From: Thunnus maccoyii
Lineage: Eukaryota > Chordata > Actinopteri > Scombriformes > Scombridae
Direction: 5' to 3'
DNA: 64,000 nt
Assembly: GCF_910596095.1 (NCBI RefSeq)
Contig: NC_056548.1
Coordinates: 14,104,651 to 14,168,650 of the forward strand
The notes below the pieces were generated by a model, which saw nothing but the letters and a program-made list of their open reading frames with translations, did no database searches and was not told where the DNA came from. A program made the position numbers and the translations under genes. Below are positions 22,150-37,475 of the stretch, piece after piece (position 1 is the stretch's first letter; every line of letters starts with the position of its first letter).

Positions 22150-24060
22150 TGCATAGGTGGAAATTATGGGGGTGGGGTGGAGGGGTTGTAACACCCCAAT
22201 AACCAAAACCGGCCCATACAACCCTCCCAAATATCATATCATAATGATGAATGAAAAATATGAACTGTTATAAAATATGATAAAGTGGTTGGTTTTCTCG
22301 ATTAAATGTAATTAGCAAGCAAAGAATACCATTTTTTTCAACCTCTCTCCACCCCTATATTGTGAGACTTGGTTGCGCCCAACCCATCCTCCCGCCTCTT
22401 CTCAAGCGGCAGCAGAGAGCAATAGCAAGATGAGCGCAAAAGACCGACAACTTAAAACTATTGGTTGGTCAACAACAAAAAGAGAAAAATCTCTTCCCGA
22501 CAGTAGGTACGCTACTGCTATGGCTCTACCACTCATGAGTCAAATAATTGAATGAAAGTCTTATTTTCAGCTGTGTCATTGTGTTAGCTGAACTGTAAGC
22601 TAGCTAGGCTAACGTTAGCCATTATATAATCAGACTACTTTTACTTGAGTTACTAACTATTTGCTATTATCTTGCTGATATGAGGTATAACTTTTATTTC
22701 TAAGTTGTATCTTATATTTCATCAGATTCAAGAAAGTGAATGTAGCAGCAGGGCAGGAGAGCGAAAGGAGGCACAGATGTCCAGGTAATCAGGTCAGAGA
22801 GTCAAAATGCTGTGGCAAGCAATACTATAATACTATAAGCTACACTCAAAATATAGTTGATTTGCAGTAAAAGGACTAAAACATACAAAACCCTTGGTGT
22901 GGTTCTTTAATACCTTTACAACATGGACTTTACTGTAATTAATTGTAGTATTTTCCCAGGCAAATATTTAAAAGATAAGGCTCAAGTTTTTAACAAATTT
23001 TACTCAACCATGAGAAAAAGCATATCAGCTGTTATTTTCAGCTGCAAGATTAATCTATATTTTGCTAGTGAGTATTTACAACAAACAGGATGGTGAATGT
23101 GAGAGAAAAACTACAATTTAGTGGCTTATTGATGTGATTTCAAAAGTTTTTGGACAATGGTGGAGGTCTATGGCACAGAGGATATACAGGCTTTGGATAC
23201 ACACACACACAATAGTCTACTTGTCAGTTTTGGTCTCTTCATGGTATTTGTTGACAAAAAGAAAAATTACAGAATATTACCAGCCTTCTCTTTTAAACTA
23301 TATATTTACAACCATTTACATTTCTGAAAGGTATATAGTATTATATTTATAATTATTTTGTCTGTTGGAGGAAACTTGGCCAAGTATGGTTTGAAAGATG
23401 TAGATTCTGTCTGTTGGGGGCATGCTTTTGTGAAAAAATATATTACTTTAATACATATATGCATTGATTTCAGTGTTTGGTTCCCTCATTTGAATATTGG
23501 TTCCATGCTTTGATGTGTTTTGTTCTCTGATTGAACCTTCACCATCATGATGTTGATCATGTCACACATTTCTACATTCTGTAAGCTCTTAACTTGAGCA
23601 ACATGTGCAGATTCTCACTCATTTGGTATCTGATTACTCAGCTAGCCAAACCCTCTTGCCAAACTTGTTGACTGAGTGTTACTGTTACTGATTGATTATT
23701 ATCTGTCTCTCTGTGGAAAACTGACATCTCTTAAAAATGGACATCGACTTTGTTGTTAAACTAGTACAACAAATGAGACCATCATCCTCTTTCTCTGAAA
23801 AAGAGCCACACTGCTATCAAGCAGAAATAAGTCACTGTCAAATGTAAAGGTGCACTGTTCAATTTAATGTTACATTTGAGTATAATATGGTCTTTCTGTG
23901 AGCTGATTGTACACTGAATATGTCTTTCAGAAAATGATGCTGAGGCAGTTTATGCTGATGAAGCAGCAGGATCAAGTCAGACACATGAAGACCTGGCTGC
24001 TGACAGGAAGAAATTTTGTGGAGGAGTGAGTCAAATTGACTGTTATTTCACTCCTACACT
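22150..24060 (+). mobile_element. Possible decayed hAT-like DNA transposon 5' part
   Basis: The stretch beginning AGGTGGAAATTATGGGGGTG resembles the start of some fish hAT elements. It is followed by short exon-like pieces bounded by GT/AG: MSAKDRQLKTIGWSTTKR at about 22430, IQESECSSRAGERKEAQ at about 22725, and ENDAEAVYADEAAGSSQ at about 23932. Together they look like the N-terminus of a transposase or domesticated gene, but no catalytic core was found. Low confidence. Confidence 0.3.
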
Positions 24061-24235
24061 GATAGGAAACTGACATTTTATATTACAGGGAAGGATCGGG
24101 GGAGATAAAACATCTCCTTGTGGCTGAAGTGGCGAGTAAGATATAGTGAATCTTCAAACTGTAGTGTGATATGTGAACCTGCATATAACACTAGTCTACT
24201 ATCACCTTTATTATCTTACTGTTGAGACTTACTGA

Positions 24236-24766
24236 GTGTTGTTGAACATGACTCTGAAGTTCCTCCTGGAGGAACCAGAGAGTGAAGCCAAAACTGAAGC
24301 TGCCAGCACTGAGGTTGGAAGACTGCTGATTGACTCAGCAGTACCCTGTCTCTCTCAGTATGGACCTGTCTCTACACCTCTTCTGCTCGAGGTTTGCACT
24401 GTAGCAGGATGGTACGTGGTCATAGCCATCTTTGAGAAATTTGACCATCACTCCAAGACTTTTCACCTGATGGATTATGATGAAAGCTCTTTCTCTGCCA
24501 GAGAGGGTGTTATCTCTGCCATCCAGGACATGGACTGTGAAGTGCAGACTGCTGCATCACCCTCAGCTCAGCACCTCAGAGGGGTTATAAGAGGGACCCA
24601 TGGAGGAGAGGGAGGCTTCTCTGACATAGACAGACACACAGACATACAGACACACAGACATATAGACACAGACATACAGGCATACAGACACATACATACA
24701 CACATACAGACACACAGACATACAGACAGATTCCTTCCTTTAGTAGATAGATTCTGGATTATTTAA
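24236..24766 (+). other. Unrecognised 176-codon open frame ending in a microsatellite
   Basis: The first ~120 codons (starting MLLNMTLKFLLEEPESEAK and including VPCLSQYGPVSTPLLLEV) have protein-like composition. The end is translated (ACAG)n repeat and is not real protein. I do not recognise a family. It may be a remnant of the transposon or gene fragment just upstream. Confidence 0.25.
24629..24732 (+). repeat. Imperfect (CAGACACA/CATA)n microsatellite
   Basis: A run of CAGACA, CACAGACATA and CATACAGA words. Its final ~45 bases, running into TTCCTTCC, match the similar stretch at about 17853-17905. Confidence 0.9.
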
Positions 24767-24769
24767 TGG

Positions 24770-25755
24770 AGAGAAAGGAGTAGATGTAATTTGAAGAAAT
24801 AGTATAGAAATAGTATTTTTATGTCATAAAACTAACTAGAGGGTAAATAATCTAATGAAGGTGGAATTACTAAAGCTCCAGTCTTACTGTGTATCAACTG
24901 TTTTGAGAATTAAAAATATCTTCTTGAATATGAACCACACAGTAAATGAAATGATAGGTTCTGTTTTATAACCGAAATGAGTTTTAATATGTTACTTATT
25001 TCAGTTATCTGCTTGTATTTTTCTGACTTTTAAACCTAATTAACATGGTTATTTTTGCACACAGGAAATCTGGGCCAGGTAGAGTTTTCCAGATTATAAA
25101 AACTGTGCACAAATACACAGAGTGGGATGAATGGGGTGTTAATGAGTGCCTCCTAGCAGGTTAATCTGTCTATGAGTGAAGTGTGTTAGTGTGATTATAG
25201 TGAAGTGTAATTGTGGCCAAATGTCAACAGTGTACTGTGTATTTTTTGTGCATTTAGGTATGTCAAGTACAGTTTTAATTCTATTATTCATCTATGATGT
25301 GGTTATAAATATAATATCAAACAAGCTTGTATTTTAGATTATAATATGATGCACTTGTAAAATGATTTGAAAAAATGATAGTATATGCAGTAATTTTAAA
25401 CACAGAAAGTTCTTCTTGATGACAAAATAAACAATCATTGTGGGTGTACCAGGAAAAAAAGGAGAAAAGGAGAAGGAGAGGAACAAGTGGGCCTGATTCT
25501 TAAAGCATTTTGACAACTTTGCATATTTGTTAATGACCTATTTTCCTTATAACCCTCGGGGAAGGCCCATTAGATTATTTGGGACACAAATAAATGGAAA
25601 TACCAAATGTTAATTTGCCTGACGTCACTGAAGCAGTGTAATACAAAACCAAAGCCTCGTGCTTATGTTTCAGGTTACGTTGATGTGTATAACACAGTGA
25701 GCTTGGGAACTCTGTACTGTAGGAGCTCATTTACACCACATGTTTAACAACATGT
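24770..25755. other. Intergenic, nothing recognised
   Basis: AT-rich sequence without gene-like blocks or a recognised repeat. Confidence 0.5.
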
Positions 25756-25759
25756 TTAA

Positions 25760-26890
25760 TTTAAACTGGTTAAAAAGATGTTTGAACAATCCTACCAGTT
25801 TATCTGGAACATTCCATCTCACATTTTTAACAAAATGGGTGATTTAAGCTTTCTGTTATCTTGCACGTTTTTTTGTAAACTACCTGTTAAACTGTCAAAG
25901 TTTCATCAATAAGCTCTGTTAGCTTGAAAGATCTGCCATGTTCACAGTTTTTCTCCACATAAAGCCTTACTCTGGAACAATGCAGATATCACAGTTCAAA
26001 ATAAGTCAATATTTCCTCCCAGTTGGCATGAAAAAGGTATTGATAACATTGTTTTGTGATCTGATGATTCAGGTTCTTTACTTACATATGAACAATGTCT
26101 CCACTAATTTGAATTTCCCATTCATTTAATTCAGTTCAGTTTAATTCAGTCATTAAAGCTGTTCCTTGTGCTCCAATGCATCTTGCCAAATCCCATCTTA
26201 GCTCTGGGGAAACATTAACTGTACACACTAAACCGCTCTGAGGAGGTGTTCAACTAACTGATAGGAAGTGTAGCAGTAATTTTACACGTGAAATTCTTCA
26301 CAACCAAAATAAAATTGTTCCAAAAGGTAAATTCTATTGGGCTTTGATCACTGATAACATAAATTGGAGGAAAAAATGGCTTTTACTTTATAATAAGGTA
26401 AAAGAAAGGCATTTTGAAATTCTACATGGTATCTATCCTGTTAATTCCTTTATTGCAAAATATGTGGACATTGCAAATCTGTGCTTTTTGTATTGCTCAT
26501 CTTTTCTTTCACTGTGATGTCAAACAGACTTTTTGGCAAGAACTTGCTACCCTTGTTTTCAGCTTCATTGATGAGCCATGGCTAAATTTTATATCCATAA
26601 ATGCAAATTTTCTAAATCCCCACCTCATTTGCTGCCTTTCCTTGCAGAAATTCCTGCTTTGTTTAAGCCATATGAGGAACCACAAAAGTGCCATCCTACT
26701 GTCTCGACACTCAGAACTCATTTATTTAAACATGTAATCTTTATTTTTTTATTTATTGTGTTCAGTTCTCTTTTTCTTTTGTGATTTTTTATGTCCCTAA
26801 TGGATTTGTTTGACTGTTTTGTTTTGTGTATTATTTGTGTGTGTTCTGTCTTTCAATATTTGGCTAATAAAGTTGTGAAAGAAAAAAAAA
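25760..26890 (+). mobile_element. 5'-truncated LINE-1 retrotransposon (dead)
   Basis: Broken reading frames match the C-terminal part of fish L1 ORF2: KVKERHFEILHGIYPVNSF at about 26396 and a CxFC...HLFFHC...FW pattern (CAFCIAHLFFHCDVKQTFW, near 26480-26540). Stops and frameshifts interrupt it. The 3' end has AATAAAG (about 26867) and an A-tail (26880-26890), as expected for an L1 insertion. It lies just upstream of the SLC25A47 promoter. Confidence 0.75.
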
Positions 26891-27031
26891 CTAATTTACA
26901 TTAACTCTTAGCCTCTGGACAAAAGTTTTGTTGACATTTCTAGAAACACACATGAGGTTGTTTAAGGTCTTAACAGGTGGTGAGTCACACTGAGTTGGAT
27001 GCTAGCAGCCTACCAACTGAACATAAGAAGA
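26891..27031 (+). promoter_or_regulatory. SLC25A47 5' flank
   Basis: Only about 140 bases separate the L1 A-tail from the SLC25A47 start codon, so the 5'UTR and core promoter must lie here or within the L1. No TATA box is evident. The start context is AAGAATGG. Confidence 0.35.
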
Positions 27032-28872
27032 ATGGATTTTATTGCTGGATCTGCAGGAGGTTATGATTACATTTTTTTTTAAAGTTCAGCTAATGTCAGT
27101 GGCAGGTGCATTTCATTTACTTTTTTATTTATTTTCACGGCAATTCTTATGGTATATTAGTGTTGTTGACTAAATGTCTGTTTTGGGAACCACGGTTGTG
27201 TTTGTCATGTGATGTGATGCTTGTGTTTTCAGGGGCATTTGGTGTGATAGTTGGGTACCCTTTTGACACTGTAAAGGTACAGTTTAATACACACACACAC
27301 ACACTGTCATTACATGTGCTTGAGGAGATGAAAATTGGACATTCAGCTCAGCAACGCTTTCTTTTTTGTCAACACATCATAGGTGAACATTCAATCCCAC
27401 AACATGTACAGAGGAATATGGCATTGCATCCATTCAACATACAAGACTGAGGGGGTGAGTGTCTCAAACTGTCACATAAGGTCAGTGACGCCTGATTTCC
27501 TCACATCTGAAGCATAGTTCATCTACAGCTGCCTCCCTGTGGAACAATATAATATTACTGTTCTTGAGCCTGCTTTCTTTAAACCTTTAAACCTCTCTGT
27601 ACTGTAGGTCTGTGGTTTCTACAAGGGAATGACAATGCCTGTCATAGCTGTATCCCTCAGTTTTTCTGTGGTGTTTGGGACCTACAGGAACGTCCTTCAG
27701 CGTCTGTGTAAACTACGGCATGGGAGTCCTGATGCCCGGCCCGCTAAGTGTGACATCTTCCTCTCAGGCCTGACTGGAGGAGTTGCACAGGTATTTAATC
27801 ATTGAACTTTGCCTTTATACTATAACGAGAACAATTCAAATGTTTTTGGGAATTCCACTTACACAAAGGGTATTTTGCATACTTGTATTTGCTGTTGAAT
27901 TGTCTGTATTTGTCTTGTAGTATGTCTCATGTTAAACAAACACATTAGTCTTTTACATGTCTCTCCTTAGCTTTAGTTGTTTGGTGTGTTCTTGATGAGC
28001 AAGTTAGAAATTAGCCTCAAGTCATTCAAAGGTGCAATTAGTGTCCAGTGTCAGTTATTCTTGTTTGTTTTTGTTTTTATCCTCAAATAATGTGTGACAC
28101 CCTCTTGAAATGCATTGTTTTGCCAATGTGCAGATGTTCCAAGTTTTATAATTGTCAAGTACTTTCATACCGTTATTTCTTTTTCTCAGGTTTTACTGAT
28201 GTCCCCAGCTGACATGGTGAAGGTGCGTCTGCAGTGTCAGAGAGTTGCCAATTCATCATTCTCAGCCAAAGCCCTCAAACCAAAGTATCACGGCCCTGTG
28301 CACTGTCTGCGTACTATTGCATATGAAGAAGGAGTACTGGGCCTCTACAAAGGAGCCCAGGCATTGGCTCTAAGAGATGGACCATTCTTTGCCACATTCC
28401 TTACTACTTATAACATCATCTGTGAACTGCTGTCGACCCCGGGACAGACCCAGCCAGGTAAATCCAAACTCTGCTTACCAGTAAATTATAGGAGAACATC
28501 CATCTGAAAACACGTATATGCAAAATGGAAACCAATAGTCATGTTTTCAGTTTTTATGATTTGAAACTTATACAAATGTCTCCCCTTCATACAGAGTGGA
28601 AAGTGGTGCTTCTAGCGGGGGGCTTGTCAGGGATGTGTGGCTGGTGTATTTCCACGCCCATGGACCTGATCAAAACTCGTCTTCAGATGGACTGGATTGG
28701 TGAGCGAAGGTACCAAGGCTTTTTCCACTGCATTACAGACAGTGTACGCTCAGAGGGGCCCGGTGTCTTCTTTAAGGGCCTGAGTCTCAACTGCATGCGA
28801 GCCATCCCTGTCAACATGGCAGTCTTCTCGGTGTATGAAATAACGATGCACCTGCTGAAACACTCAGCTTAA
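27032..28872 (+). CDS. slc25a47: SLC25A47, mitochondrial carrier (6 exons)
   Basis: A mitochondrial inner-membrane carrier; in mammals SLC25A47 (HDMCP) is liver-specific and affects mitochondrial respiration and NAD+ handling. Exons: 27032-27059, 27233-27276, 27383-27454, 27608-27790, 28190-28457, 28595-28872 (stop TAA). All junctions are GT/AG with matching phases, giving 290 residues (human about 308). The start MDFIAGSAGG and the sequences GIWHCI, VVFGTYRN and FKGLSLNCMRAIPVNM are family hallmarks. Signature 2 (SPADMVKVR) and signature 3 (TPMDLIKTR) are intact, but signature 1 reads YPFDTVKVN, with Asn in place of the final basic residue. A (CA)n run lies right after the exon 2 donor. Position between SLC25A29 and WARS1 fits human synteny; whether it is the a or b fish paralogue cannot be decided here. 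Confidence 0.93.
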
Positions 28873-31195
28873 CTCTACCTGCAGCTTGGATCACGCCACA
28901 ATCAGAGAATGCATCATGGAACTTTCAAGGCTGTGCTAAATATTTTTTATTTTAATATTTGTGTATGGTGTAAATATGTTTTATATAATATTCTCTGAGG
29001 TGTGGAGTTGTATAAAACTGATGCTGACATGTCTGAATGCTGTAGTGGTTTTCAGATACCTGCTTTCAAGTGATTTTAGACTTAAGCAAGAAATCATTTC
29101 TTAGCAGCTCAATTTTTAGGGAATTGTCCTTCCAGTAAAACATCACATTCTTCTAACCACATTATATCAATACTAAACAATCTGAAATAGACCAGGTTTA
29201 TTGCATATTCTGGTTTTAATACATGATGTAAATATATATAATGTAAAACATGCCGAAGTGTAACATTGCAATGGATAAATTCTGTTTGTGATAATCTATT
29301 ATAATTAATTAATTTTAGTTTTTTCGCAGAGAACAACTGGGCTAGATGTAATATATTTTAAATAGCTTGTTAATCACTTTTCCATTTCCCTCTGAATGTT
29401 TATACTGTGAGCAAGTTAATATCATACTCCCTTTACTGAGAATCCATCCGATACAGACAGCAGATAAAAATATGCTCTTTTCATGGGGCCATCTGTACCC
29501 AGTATTATTTCTTTAAAATCTACCTCTTTAAAAACAGCTTTATCTTTATTATTGCCTTTGAGTTGTATTTGCAACATCTCGCACCCATCTCCATGTTACT
29601 GACATTAACGCTATCCTGCTCTCTCAGACACGGGGCTGCATTATCATTTAAGGACCAATCATATCGTTTTAGCTTAAATTACAGGTGTATTCTTATATAT
29701 ATTGTAAGAACTGTACCATTTACAACATCTGAAGACAATGATGTGTGAGTGACAGCTGGTCCCAATACTGCACAGTGAATTCTGGAATTCTGATCAAAAA
29801 TTGTGCCTTTAAATCCTCTAGACACCCACAGTCCACCTACACAGGTGCTTTCACTTACTGTGCCTGATTAGCACTGGACTCTCCCCTACTCTATAGTCAT
29901 GTTTAATATGTTGGGGCAGGACAATTTATGCTTTTATTATTCTTATTGATTCAAGGAGTTGGTGACATCATGTAATTCCCAACACAGCTCCACCCAACGT
30001 CCACTTGACCAAAGATCTAATCAGAGTAATTGAAAACGCCTGTGTCAGTGTGCAGAGCCTTTAATGGAACATAATATGATGAAATATTTAATGTAAATAA
30101 ACATGTAAAAATTCCTCAATGGTCAAAAAATTCACAACAGACATTTTGACTTGTTATAGAAGGAAAAGCACAAGCTATGTTCTATTCAAGTCCCAATAAG
30201 CCCTGACAGTGTATAAACCAGGACCTTGAAACTGAAGCAGCAAATTGGAATTCAGCCATATTTAATACAATTATTTACAGCTGTGCTTTTGCTCCTGTGG
30301 CATGGCAAAATGTCTGTGGCACAGTTATTATATCACTAAATATCAATCTTGATATGTTGGTGTCAGATATTATGGAAAAAATTGGTACTTTTGCTGTGTG
30401 ACCATAGAAACATTAAAAAAGATGTACACACATTAATGTGACACTTACTTTAATTAAAATGTATTCTATTAATAGAATAAAATAAAATGATTGAATTTTC
30501 AAATAAAACGTGCTTTTAAAAATGTTTTCTTTTTGCAGTTTACTTTTTAGTCTGGGAATAAGTTGAATGAAATGTCTTCTTCCCTTAGAGAAAGAGTTAC
30601 CTTAGTTCAGATCATTTTTGCTGATAGCAATTACATTTGCTTTAGTTCCCTTGAGTCAGACACTGACAGCCTACTACCTGATGTGAGCAAATTCTTAAAA
30701 AGAGATGAACGTCTCATTATTTCTCATATATCACAGCTGCTTTTGATAATCACAGTTATGGTTCAGAAGGCTTTTTTCCCCAAGTAAAACTAAGTTTTAC
30801 TTAGACTTCTTAACCAACATTTTGCAAAGATGTCTAGTTGTGTTGTTGTTGAGCAGATTTTTCACTTTAATTGTCAGTGCTGCAAACACAAACACTTGAT
30901 GAAGAGAAACGTGCACATTTAGTGCGGCATGAAGCTAACAAATAGCATGACAATTAGCATGAGGGCTTGTGCAATGCAATGCCATGCTTAATTTGACACA
31001 GAGGCACAAATCATCAATACAGTAATTTACATAGACATTTTTCTCCAGTCCTGATGCCACCTGTATTGTGTCTGTCTTCCCCTGACAAATTCAAATGACA
31101 ATGATTTTAAAAGGAAAAAAAGCTGGATTGATTATTTTTTCTTGTTTTGAGTTTAACAGCACGATGAACCTAGACATCTCAGACGCTTGAGCGGG
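28873..31195. other. SLC25A47 / WARS1 convergent gap and 3'UTRs
   Basis: No coding signal. AATAAA on the plus strand occurs near 30095 (GTAAATAAACATG) and could end a ~1.2-kb SLC25A47 3'UTR. For WARS1, plus TTTAAT near 30866 (minus ATTAAA) and TTTATT near 29934 are candidate poly(A) signals. UTR limits are unresolved. Confidence 0.4.
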
Positions 31196-35459
<4,264 letters not shown>

Positions 35460-35832
35460 CTTCACACTGCTCCAAAACATTTGAAGAATTGACTGATTGA
35501 TTTTATGGATTATCAGAATCAGACACAAAAATAAAAAATCCAAGGGATAACATTGTTAAAGTGAAATACTGTCTACCATGGGATCAATAGTATGTTTTTA
35601 TTATATAGATTTATTTATTGTAGCGTTAGTGTATCTCTATCCACAGCAGTTGAGAGGACTCCCATATGTGAACAAATAGAGCTAACTAGCTATTCTGTAG
35701 CTAAGCGTCTGACATTATTTACTAACCAAATTTAATTTACAATGGCCGATTTCACAAATTATAAAACAGTCGAAATTACAATAAACTCGTAATACGCTGA
35801 TGTTGAATAATTAGAGTGACAAGACAGCTTAC

Positions 35833-35880
35833 CGGACGATATTCTCCTCAGAACTGACAGCTCACTCATTCAGTAACTTG
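35833..35880 (-). other. wars1: Probable WARS1 5'UTR exon
   Basis: On the minus strand a donor (GTAAGC, plus 35827-35832) follows GAATATCGTCCG. A matching acceptor lies just before the start-codon exon (TTTTGGAGCAG, about 35466-35476). The upstream limit is not defined. Confidence 0.45.
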
Positions 35881-36300
35881 CATCAGCCTGCTACTGCTGT
35901 GAGTGTGAGTTGGTGTTTGGGTCAAATTCTTCCCAGGCAAACTGTCTTGCTCCAACGTTCCGCTATGGATTCATCAGTGCAACAATGCCACTTGGAAGCT
36001 TGTTATTTTAAGATAATTTTGATACAAAAATGTTTTTTTCCCTGTATTTTTTTAAGGTTAATTTCACATGAAACCTAGCAACTTAAATTAAATATACATA
36101 CATATAATTGGATAGATGTCGGAAGAGAGGGACAGACATTTGGTTCCTACCGGCTGTTTTTACAATTTGCGGGATGTTGGACAGCACACATACGTCTTGA
36201 CTGTTTTGGCGTTTCAGACATCGGATACAATTGCTTACAGGTACACAGTATTTTACTGGACATCTTCGTGTGTAAGCTAGCAGTGTCAAAGTCATTATTT
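35881..36300. promoter_or_regulatory. Divergent WARS1/WDR25 promoter region
   Basis: WARS1 (minus) and WDR25 (plus) are head to head, and this is the only non-repetitive stretch between the WARS1 5'UTR exon and downstream repeats. A possible donor for a WDR25 noncoding first exon is GCTTACAG|GTACAC near 36239. No TATA box was seen. Transcription starts are inferred only. Confidence 0.4.
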
Positions 36301-36863
36301 GAGTCAGAAATGCGAAGAACTAACACTAGCTAACGTTAATATTGCGATGTAAACGTTACGAGAATAACGTTTCCCTAACGTGCAAACTTCGGTATAACGT
36401 TAGTTAGTCTATAATAGGAATTAAGTAGGAACAATATAACTTTCATAGCTACAATGACTTTGCTCTGTCCAAGGTAGTGAGTTAATTTGGTAGTAGAAGG
36501 TAATTATAAGTTAGCTAACATTACTCTGTGTTTTGGCAATGTTCACTGATAACAGAAACAGCCTAAAATATTGTCCCCTTTCCCCTTTTTTAAATTGTTT
36601 TCTTTAAGTGCAAGCAGCCCTCTAGTTTTTTCTTCTTGTTTCTATTCAGTTGATGCCATAGACTGTAAATAAAGATACTTATCTTTATATACAGTCAATG
36701 GTTGATGGACATTAGACATGGCAGCTCATCAATGAGGATAACCTAAGTTAAAACAACAATTTTAAATTTGTTGTTAAATTTCCAAGTCATGCTATTTTCA
36801 TGTAGAAACCGCTGTTGTAACAAAACTCTGAAATGTGACATGTTAGTGGTAGTGATGGCTTAA
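36301..36863 (+). other. WDR25 5' region / first intron, with small repeats
   Basis: Contains a cluster of AACGTT words (36325-36405) and an imperfect palindrome (36657-36701, CATAGACTGTAAATAAAGAT and its near complement). No coding signal. Confidence 0.5.
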
Positions 36864-37350
36864 TGGATAGGTTCACAATTTTTCAATTCTGTCTTAAAAC
36901 AACAGTCAGGTGCCCATATGAACACTGAAAGAGGAGGTTTTCCTTGCTGTAGTCATTCCTCCTGTTCATACTGGCTGTTTAAAGATCTCCTTTAAATGTG
37001 CTTACATTGTAAGTGATGGGGGCCAAAATTCACAGTGTGTCCACACAGTTATTTTGTGCAAAAATGCATTTAAAAGTTTATCTGAAGCTTATATGAGGCT
37101 TCAGCAGTTCAAGTTAGTCATATCAAGTGGATATTTGCCACATTTACAGTCTTTTTAACATCAAATTCCCTCTTTGTGTGTATATTAACGAAAAGAGTGC
37201 ACTAAAAAGACTCATCACTTACATTATAAGTGCATCATGAAAGGATCTTCTAATGGTCAGTATGAATAGGAGGAATGATTATGACAAGCAAAGCCTGTTT
37301 CAAAAAGCCTGTTGTTTTAAGACAGACTTGAAAAATTGTGAACCTGTCCT
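36864..37350. mobile_element. ~490-bp fold-back MITE
   Basis: The left end GGATAGGTTCACAATTTTTC and the complement of the right end (GGACAGGTTCACAATTTTTC) are long inverted repeats. Inner blocks are also mirrored: ATTCCTCCTGTTCATACTGG against CAGTATGAATAGGAGGAAT, and TTACATTGTAAGTGATG against CATCACTTACATTATAAGTG. Thus most of the element is one imperfect palindrome. A related left end occurs at 55272. It ends about 110 bases before WDR25 exon 2. Confidence 0.8.
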
Positions 37351-37467
37351 TTACATCCTACTTTTAGATATAGAAATATCCAGGCAACCACTAGATGTCA
37401 CTCTTGGGCCTGTAATGAATTAACTACACTGACATCTCACCTGTCACCTCTTTCCAAACAGGGTGTC

Positions 37468-37473
37468 ATGTGA
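37468..37473 (+). promoter_or_regulatory. Minimal start-stop uORF (ATG TGA) before the WDR25 start
   Basis: Just after the exon 2 acceptor (AAACAG at 37455-37460) the mRNA would read GGTGTCATGTGAGGATGTCT. ATG at 37468 is followed at once by TGA, and the main ATG begins at 37476, two bases later. Such start-stop elements can stall ribosomes and lower downstream initiation; that role here is inference. Confidence 0.6.
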
Positions 37474-37475
37474 GG

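Noticed and set aside
26414-26737. 107-codon frame as a new gene
   Set aside because: It reads as a broken piece of the C-terminal part of LINE-1 ORF2.
37470-37475. Start of WDR25 at the upstream in-frame GTG
   Set aside because: The family start MxSLVAY-D matches ATG at 37476; GTG initiation is not needed.
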